Position numbers and translations under genes: made by a program. A stretch of 64,000 nt of DNA from Serripes groenlandicus (taxonomy: Eukaryota; Mollusca; Bivalvia; Cardiida; Cardiidae), in assembly GCA_031761405.1 (NCBI GenBank), contig JASEVX010000001.1, positions 109,969,731 through 110,033,730 on the forward strand. The letters run 5' to 3'. How positions within the stretch are numbered: position 1 is the stretch's first letter; each line of letters opens with the position of its first letter. Shown here one piece after another: positions 57,502 through 64,000 of the stretch. The notes under the pieces were generated by a model. It saw only the letters and a program-made list of their open reading frames with translations, made no database searches and was not told the DNA's origin.

Positions 57502-57819
57502 ATTTCAGTATGAATGAATTACAAAGCTTAAAATACACAATTAATTGAGCATAAGAGAGATCACTCGAACACGTCGATAACTCGAAGTAATATATGGGTG
57601 CCAGTAGACTTCGAGTTATCGCAAGTCCATTGCACAAAAACCTCAACACTTCTTTCAGTAAATCCGATTACACCCTGACCCCTTATATATCAAACGATAT
57701 GTCATAGAGAGATGGATGTTCGTTAGACATTGTAAAAGTTGCATCACATGCTTCAATCACAACATGCAGTAAAACATTTTGTGGCTGATGTTACAAGTGT
57801 TCGTGTTAGTTAGTGGTCT
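57502..57819. other. No recognisable feature
   Basis: Short spacer. Confidence 0.4.
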
Positions 57820-58613
57820 GGCTATAAAAGAGGCAGCAATTTGTTCAATATTAAGCATCGTAAAAATCAAGTGCAATGACAACTGCGGCTCTCATCTTTT
57901 ATGAGAGAGTGGATAATTGAATTAAACGAATAGAATGTATAACGAATTCAAGTTATGATGCAGTAAGCCACGATATTTAACTGCAACGCTAGGATTTATT
58001 GAAAACATATGAATAGTGTACAAAGTTGATGAATCTCTATGTTCAAACTATCATCGAAATGAACGTCTTCTCCTTGTTCTATATACTCTACAGCACGATT
58101 GTAATTTCTATTATGTCTTTGTTGACCAACGAATGTATTTATCTCAACAAACAACAAGTATCTTAACGTGTGTTCATTCAGTGATGTTGCGGTAGTGAGT
58201 CCGTCTCGAACGCAGGATGTCACGGGTTCGAACCCCAGCTGGGTCATACCAAAGCCTTTAAAATGATGGTAATGGATTTAGTTGTCTGGCTATAAAATAG
58301 GTAGCAATGTGTTCATTATTAAGCATCGTAAAAATCAAGTGCAATGACAACTGCGGCTCTCATCTTTTATGAAAGAGGGGATAATTGAATTAAACGAATA
58401 GAATTTATTACGAATTCAAGTTATGATGCAAGTAAACTACGATATTTAACTGCAACGCTAGGATTTATTGAAAAGATCAGAATAATGGACATAGTTGATG
58501 AATCTATATGTTCGGTGATGTCGCAATAGAGTGTCCGTCTCGAACGCAGGATGCCACGGGTTCGAACCCTGGCTGGGTCATACCAAAGCCTTTAAAATGA
58601 TGGTAATGAATTT
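57820..58613. repeat. Tandem segmental duplication (two units)
   Basis: Unit 1 (57820-58281) and unit 2 (58282-58613) both run from GTCTGGCTATAAAA through GCATCGTAAAAATCAAGTGC and CTGCAACGCTAGGATTTATT to a SINE-2 head. Unit 1 has about 140 bp (58045-58185) that unit 2 lacks. In unit 1 the SINE stops exactly where unit 2 begins. Confidence 0.88.
58186..58270 (+). mobile_element. SINE-2 head in duplication unit 1
   Basis: GCGGTAGTGAGTCCGTCTCG, CACGGGTTCGAACCCCAGCT and GGGTCATACCAAAGCC; cut by the duplication junction. Confidence 0.8.
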
Positions 58614-58818
58614 ACCTCCTTGGCGATCAGGGTTGTGGGGTCGGCATTACGACTGACTCGCTGTTTCCAGCATAAATGAGCCAGTAGTACTGGTAGCTAA
58701 TCATAAAACCGCCGAGATTAAACTGAATAGTTGTTGAGGGCGGCATAAAACCGCCGAGATTAAACTGAATAGTTGTTGAGGGCGGCATGAAACAGCATAA
58801 AAACAAACAAACAAACTC
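58520..58818 (+). mobile_element. SINE-2, full length, with a doubled 3' module
   Basis: Head, GGGTCATACC linker and body are followed by the 3' module twice: the 42-bp segment CATAAAACCGCCGAGATTAA plus ACTGAATAGTTGTTGAGGGCGG is repeated in tandem. The tail is AAACAAACAAACAAAC. Confidence 0.85.
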
Positions 58819-59578
58819 ATGATGTACTTGCAAACTATTTTCCTCTGTATGAAAAGATGAACAAACTGCACCAGCTGCTCAGACAGTCGATTATAATCTT
58901 TTACACAATGAAACTATTTATATAGCCTGCACTATCTGTTCTTCCTTGTTATGTTACATCTAGCGAGAGATATAGCCGTTTGATGTCGTAACCGAGTTCC
59001 AAAAAACAGTCGTTGTTGTAGTGTTTCTTGAAGAATTAATCACATATAAACCCTATACAAACTGCTTTTAACCTTGTTCAACCCTAATAGAAGCTTTTTT
59101 CTCGGAACGTACATATCATGGGATATAGTCATGTTTGTACGCCTGTAATAAAATGTTCATGCCAAGCTACTATAACTCATTTGATAGCATTCTAGTTTGT
59201 GTATTTTATTATTAACTGCATCAATAATGCAAGGAAATATCATAAAAGTTGGCAGCGAGCTTTTTGATTATTATTTGATATTTATCCCAAATTGCACAAC
59301 TGAATTAGAAACAAATTAATAGAAGAGCTATTGAACAACACTGTGGTGTTTAAAACTAGATTTAATTGCAGCACTTGGATTTAAATACTAAGTAACATGA
59401 CGATTGAAATAAATAAATTTAGCTGTTTCACTTTAATAATAGATTTATTCGGAATTAATAAATTGTTTTTTACTTTGCCTGAGTCATATCTAAACGAACA
59501 GTTAAATTAGCTATTTGTATGATAACATCTCATTGGTCATGCATACTTTTTGTCAAATTGTCGCTTACATAATCTTTA
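58819..59578. other. No recognisable feature
   Basis: AT-rich spacer. Confidence 0.4.
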
Positions 59579-59700
59579 GGTATAAATAGGGGAGACAGAG
59601 AAACGGTGACGGTGGATATGTTCCGATTCCGTAATAACCAGTATAATAGCAGGACCAAGCACTGGTTGTATCGTACGATTTCATTGAATAAAACACGAGC
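59579..59700 (+). promoter_or_regulatory. LTR-like TATA/polyA-signal module
   Basis: GGTATAAATAGGGGAGAC at 59579 is a strong TATA-box context, and AATAAA lies 106 bp downstream at 59687-59692. That spacing fits the U3-R part of a short retrotransposon LTR, possibly a solo LTR. I cannot place TG..CA borders or a target duplication, and no pol gene is nearby. A cellular promoter is the alternative. Confidence 0.3.
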
Positions 59701-59730
59701 AAAAGCTCATGAATATATAAATGAGCCTGT

Positions 59731-59812
59731 ATGGTCAATTCGAGCCGACCTTTTATGAGGTATGGTCAGATCCAATTTACGCAGTGCGAAGTATTTTAGT
59801 ATGGGATTGCAA
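59731..59812. repeat. Family N copy
   Basis: ATGGTCAATTCGAGCCGACC, TTTTATGAGG, GCAGTGCGAAGTATTTTAGT match 10144-10230. Confidence 0.45.
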
Positions 59813-60074
59813 TTAAGCTGGCAAACACATTCGGCGTATACAAATTTCATATCACTACAGAGTCAGTGGTATAGTAAGATTTACATATAATAGTAGTTTT
59901 TCGGGTAATTGCTAGGTCTAACCATTTTTCAACGATATGTTACCTTCGATGTACATGTACTACTTTTGGACATGAGTATCCTCGGACAGACCTGATAACT
60001 AGACACTTTGATTTGATTGGTGGATGAGATAATGTTGCCGTACCAATTCGCTCTTTTTTTTTTTTTTTTTCAAT

Positions 60075-60268
60075 GTTACCCTTTCCCACTTACAGACGCA
60101 TTTTAATACAACTGCAATAGACGACGTTCGAAAACAGACTGAGAAAAGAAGAAATTGCCTTTTGCCATAATGTTTTTAACTTTATTCAATAATATTATCA
60201 ATAGTATGGCCTATATGTTTGCCACAACGTCTACCGCAGCCTTTTTGTATGTAGGAACGGTTTAAAAC
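60075..60268. mobile_element. MITE-B, diverged
   Basis: GTTACCCTTTCCCACTTACA, CTGCAATAGACGACGTTCGA, CGTCTACCGCAGCC and GGAACGGTTTAAA; the hairpin is deleted (GAAGAAATTGCCTTTTGCC). Confidence 0.68.
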
Positions 60269-60999
60269 ATTTTGTTATATAAATCTGACACCACCGGAAC
60301 TAACGGTACCTAAAACGCATTCAAATTAGCAGTTTACCGCTTTCTATCTTTCACACAGTACGATCCGAGGTCTGTTGATCTTTACGTTAAAACACAGTGA
60401 TGACTATGGGGACAAAATGATCCACGTTATACCAAAACCAGTCGTTGGAGTTTGAAAAATTGATTACAATAACGACAAAGTAGCCCATTTCAAAATCAAT
60501 CTGTTGTCACAACCGTGCTCTTTTTACATCTATTATTTTTAAGGATAAAATGGCGAATAATGAAGATGCTGAGTCAAACTGCACGGATACCTAGGCTGGT
60601 CTAGATCTTTACTTTTGGCAGAATGTCGACTTTCGTAAGGCGTGACCCAAGTGCATTAATAGTCATGATGCAGGAATGTAGACGCAGAGAGTTTATAATG
60701 AAGAGCATGTAACAACCACAAAATCTACCTTATTATATGTTACAGACGCTTCATTATTTCATTAACGGTTTTTTTGTTGGTTTTTTTTTTTTCGGTTATG
60801 CCGGGTCGCTGAAAGCTGACAATGCACATAGCAAAACTACTAACAGTACTCGAGTGGTACACATCGGTTTTGAGTACATATAACTGGCCAGTGGCTGGTT
60901 CGAAATGCATTACATGAGTTTGTCATGCCGAATAACACACTTTGACGTATCATTACATAAGCAGATTGGGTTCTTTCTGTTTCTTTTTTTTTCTTTTTT
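60269..60999. other. No recognisable feature
   Basis: Spacer with T runs. TCTAGATCTTTACTTTTGGC near 60600 may be a MITE-C or family E scrap. Confidence 0.35.
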
Positions 61000-61211
61000 T
61001 TAACTCTTTCAGCCCGAATTGTTTAAGGTAGACTCTTCCATGTTCAAAATCGGGCGTCTCCATTGTTCATGTAATAAAAGTTTGAACTATTTTTATAACT
61101 AAAAGGCAAACAATGCTGATTTCAGGTGAGACAGCTCGTTACGAGCTGACTCACCTGAATCAGTATTGTTTGCAAAAAGCTCAATATTGCCTTTAGCGCT
61201 GAAAGAGTTAA
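61000..61211. mobile_element. MITE-D, complete copy
   Basis: TTAA at both ends; TTAACTCTTTCAGCCCGAAT and TTAGCGCTGAAAGAGTTAA. Hairpin identical to the 56436 copy. Confidence 0.92.
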
Positions 61212-61217
61212 CGAGTA

Positions 61218-61430
61218 ATTAATTATTATCACTGCAGCAAATGAAAGCATCCACGTTTCCTTTAGAAGTCTCGAATCATAATCGTATTAATTATTATCAC
61301 TGCAGCAAATGAAAGCATCCACGTTTCCTTTAGAAGTCTCGAATCATAATCGTATTAATTATTATCACTGCAGCAAATGAAAGCATCCACGTTTCCTTTA
61401 GAAGTCTCGAATCATAATCGTATTAATTAT
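61218..61430. repeat. 68-bp minisatellite, about 3 units
   Basis: Units begin AATTATTATCACTGCAGCAA and are identical where complete. The array starts a few bases after the MITE-D end. Confidence 0.93.
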
Positions 61431-61561
61431 TTATTCCAGACAACTGGCTATCTTCCGACAAAGGTAATACTTTGTACAGTAACGTTAGGTTCACGTAACA
61501 TACACGTTAACGCATGTCTATGGGTTCTCCGACATGTCAGGGTCAGCGGGTGTTGTTATAT

Positions 61562-61659
61562 GAGCCGTCCCACGAGAAAACTAACAGTGTGGACTCTGAG
61601 TAACGTATCGACCCGGATCAGCCTAAGCATGCCACGTAGATTTTCTCGTGGAACGGCTT
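61562..61659. mobile_element. MITE-C with large internal deletion
   Basis: GAGCCGTCCCACGAGAAAAC to GCCTAAGCATGCCACG is fused directly to TTTTCTCGTGGAACGGCTT. Only about 98 bp remain, keeping both inverted ends. Confidence 0.85.
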
Positions 61660-61899
61660 ACTTTTATATGACTGTAGGTTTGTCATGTCATTTAGTGTTT
61701 GGATCAATTTGCTATGTGATTAGTCTAGTCTGTTGCACCCGCAGTATGTAATAAAGAAACAACATGGGGTTATTATGTAGTGTATTATTTAATATTTCCT
61801 GTATCGTAAACCTACATATTTATTCTATGCGCAACATTACATAGATAGTTGGGACATAAACTGTTTTAATATGTACTGTTTTATGTAACCATTTCTCGT

Positions 61900-62115
61900 T
61901 TACAACAAATCGGTCAGCAGACCACTTTGAAAACATCTATGCAATCATTTAGTTAGTCTCCTTTAAATTAAAGTATAATTATTTAATAAAGTTGAAAACA
62001 CTGTGGCAAAATAAGAAGTTGGTCATTATAATCAAGTACTCCAAACGCCACAATTTTTTCGAAAGTCGACTGCTGCAGATGCGTCAAAATACGTCTGGAA
62101 GAAGGTAAGGGTTTA
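61900..62115. mobile_element. MITE-B, diverged
   Basis: GGTCAGCAGACCACTTTGAA, TGTGGCAAAATAAGAAGTTG, GTCGACTGCTGCAGATGCGT and GGTAAGGGTTTA. Confidence 0.7.
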
Positions 62116-62172
62116 CCACTGTGCCTCCAAATACAAGAGACAACTCGGGGATATTGACTGCCTTTACATATT

Positions 62173-62366
62173 GACCCCACATACAGACACTTTCTGACGC
62201 CTCCGCAACAGAATAATGACAAATGGAGAAATTGATCATAATGAGCAATTTCTCATTTTGCCACAATGTTTTCAACTTTATTAAATAATTATTCTTTCAT
62301 TTATAGAAAGTTTCCGCCATTTCAAAGTCGTCTGCTGCAGGTTCGATGTATAGGGGAACAGTCAAT
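62173..62366 (+). mobile_element. MITE-B, mid-aged
   Basis: TGACCCCACATACAGACACT, TTCTGACGCCTCCGCAACAG, hairpin ATTGATCATAATGAGCAATT and GTCGTCTGCTGCAGGTTCG. Confidence 0.78.
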
Positions 62367-62774
62367 AAATGGTACGAATAGTTCACTTTAATAAATGTAT
62401 TGGTAAATTTAAATGAATATCGTGTTACCTTATTGATTCCGGAAACTGCATGAAATATCATAGCAAATAAACTAGTTTTGCTTTTTTGGTCTTTGCAAAA
62501 AACATGTCTGAGGAGAATGTCATCATGTCACCAAGCAAATATACCGAGGGATTGATTCACAGTAAAATATTGGAAGGTAGTTTCTTTGAGAGAATTCAAA
62601 AATCAGCTCTGAAGCAGGGAACGTGTGTGCATAGCCGCGACACAATAAATAAGTAAATATGTAGTTCTGTATGTCACGCTGGTGAAGGATGCATTATATC
62701 TGTTTTACATTCCTACACGTGCAATTAGCATTCTGTTGATAATGTGGAGATGTGCAAGTATAGATGGCCACATC
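62367..62774. other. No recognisable feature
   Basis: Spacer. Confidence 0.4.
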
Positions 62775-64000
62775 GGCCGTGTAGTGGTAGAGCGTCCAGG
62801 TGCCTCGGTGAGGGAAGTCGTGTAGTGGTAGAGCGACTAGGTGCCTCGGTGAGGTAAGTCGTGTAGTGGTAGAGCGTCTAGGTGCCTCGGTGAGGGAAGT
62901 CGTGTAGTGGTAGAGCGTCCAGGTGCCTCGGTGAGGGAAGTCGTGTAGTGGTAGAGCGTCTAAGTGCCTCGGTGAGGGAAGTCGTGTAGTGGTAGAGCGT
63001 ACAGGTGCCTCGGTGAGGAAAGTCGTGTAGTGGTAGAGCGTCTAGGTGCCTCGGTGAGGTAAGTCGTGTAATGATAGAGCGGCTATGTGCCTCGGTGAGG
63101 GAAGTCGTGTAGTGGTAGAGCGTCTCGGTGCCTCGGTGAGGGAAGTCGTGTAGTGGTAGAGCGTCCAGGTGCCTCGGTGAGGGAAGTCGTGTAGTGGTAG
63201 AGCTTTCAGGTGCCTCGGTGAGGGAATTCGTGTAGTGGTAGAGCGTCCAGGTGCCTCGGTGAGGGAAGTCTTGTAGTGGTAGAGCGTCCAGGTGCCTCGG
63301 TGAGGGAAGTCGTGTAGTGGTAGAGCGTCTAGGTGCCTCGGTGAGGGAAGTCGTGTAGTGGTAGAGCGTCCAGGTGCCTCGGTGAGGGAAGTCGTGTAGT
63401 GGTAGAGCTTTCAGGTGCCTCGGTGAGGGAATTCGTGTAGTGGTAGAGCGTCCAGGTGCCTCGGTGAGGGAAATCGTGAAGTGGTAGAGCGTCTAGGTGC
63501 CTCGGTGAGGGAAGTCGTGTAGTGGTAGAGCGTCCAGGTGCCTCGGTGAGGGAAGTCGTGTAGTGGTAGAGCGTCCAGATGCCTCGGTGAGGGAAGTCGT
63601 GTAGTGGTAGAGCGTCCAGGTGCCTCGGTGAGGGAAGTCGTGTAGTGGTAGAGCGTCTCGGTGCATCGGTGAGGGAAGTCGTGTAGTGGTAGAGCGTCAA
63701 GGTGCCTCGATGAGGGAAGTCGTGTAGTGGTAGAGCGTCTCGGTGCATCGGTGAGGGAAGTCGTGTAGTGGTAAAGCGTCCAGGTGCCTCGGTGAGGGAA
63801 GTCGTGGTAGAGCGTCTAGGTGCCTCGGTGAGGGAAGTCGTGATAGAGCGTCTAGGTGTCTCGGTGAGGGAAGTCGTGTAGTGGTAGAGCGTCTTGGTGC
63901 CTCGGTGAGGGAAGTCGTGGTAGAGCGTCTCGGTGCCTCGGTGAGGGAAGTCGTGTAGTGGTAGAGCGTCCAGGTGCCTCGGTGAGGGAAGTCGTGTAGT
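62775..64000 (+). repeat. 41-bp minisatellite from the SINE-2 head, about 30 units
   Basis: It begins GGCCGTGTAGTGGTAGAGCG, the 5' end of SINE-2. The unit (GTGTAGTGGTAGAGCGTCCA then GGTGCCTCGGTGAGGGAAGTC) then repeats to the window edge. Each unit holds an A-box-like TAGTGGTAGAGCG. A few units (near 63805, 63840, 63915) are 5 bp shorter, lacking TGTAG. The 139-codon minus-strand frame at 63329-63748 comes from the periodicity (3 x 41 bp) and is not a gene. The array is open at the right. Confidence 0.93.

Noticed and set aside
58200..58250. tRNA gene at the GGGTTCGAACCCC sites
   Set aside because: Both are SINE-2 heads within a tandem duplication.
61377..61751. 124-codon plus-strand frame
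   Set aside because: Spans a 68-bp minisatellite unit and a deleted MITE-C.
63329..63748. 139-codon minus-strand frame with His/Asp/Leu repeats
   Set aside because: Product of three 41-bp units giving a 123-bp in-frame period in the SINE-head array.
62775..64000. Tandem tRNA gene cluster
   Set aside because: Units contain only an A-box-like motif; no B box, anticodon arm or acceptor stem.

Overview
This window looks like non-coding DNA from a eukaryote, most probably an invertebrate animal and, by recall only, a mollusc. It is AT-rich and dense in short non-autonomous transposons, tRNA-derived SINEs and minisatellites. I found no operons, no long protein-coding exons, no transposase or reverse transcriptase reading frame, and no convincing functional tRNA. 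Nearly every short open frame overlaps a repeat copy or lacks recognisable features. The mollusc guess rests on the SINE 3' module (CGTGATATAACTGAA followed by a CAAT tail) and on the GAGCCGTCC-ended element; a Repbase or Dfam search is needed to confirm it.

I name the repeat families here for internal reference. MITE-A (about 250 bp) is flanked by TA and has long inverted termini and a central hairpin. MITE-B (about 230 bp) has TTAA-CCCTTTCCC ends and is the dominant family, with about 40 copies or fragments. MITE-C (about 250 bp) has GAGCCGTCCCGCGAGAAAAC ends and 4-bp A/T-only target duplications. MITE-D (about 210 bp) has TTAA-CTCTTTCAGCGCC ends and a central hairpin. SINE-1 and SINE-2 have different tRNA-like heads but share a 3' tail. 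Weaker families E, F and N are also marked.

Layout. 0-5.4 kb: scattered SINEs, MITE-A/C and a 37-bp minisatellite. 5.4-8 kb: mostly featureless. 8-20 kb: many MITE-B copies plus A, C, D and SINE copies. 20-23.3 kb: sparse. 23.3-31.3 kb: the most structured part. It holds a 38-bp minisatellite, a SINE-2 copy whose body has expanded into about 66 tandem 48-bp units (opening an accidental 1,105-codon frame), a 42-bp minisatellite, and a SINE-2 nested in a MITE-B. 31.3-37 kb: sparse, with one possible signal-peptide first exon at 32.2 kb and a 59-bp near-perfect palindrome. 37.1-39.4 kb: a MITE-C nested in a MITE-B, then a 1.77-kb foldback structure. 41-51 kb: dense MITE-B cluster, a 32-bp minisatellite carrying CRE-like sites, and a promoter-like CRE/YY1 stretch. 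52-62 kb: MITE-B/C/D copies, 29-bp and 68-bp minisatellites, a tandem segmental duplication and an LTR-like promoter/polyA module. 62.8-64 kb: a 41-bp minisatellite made from the tRNA-like head of SINE-2, running off the window.

Nothing here works together as a pathway. The coherent story is about DNA dynamics: minisatellites repeatedly start at or inside transposon sequence, and families with different ends carry nearly the same hairpin apex.
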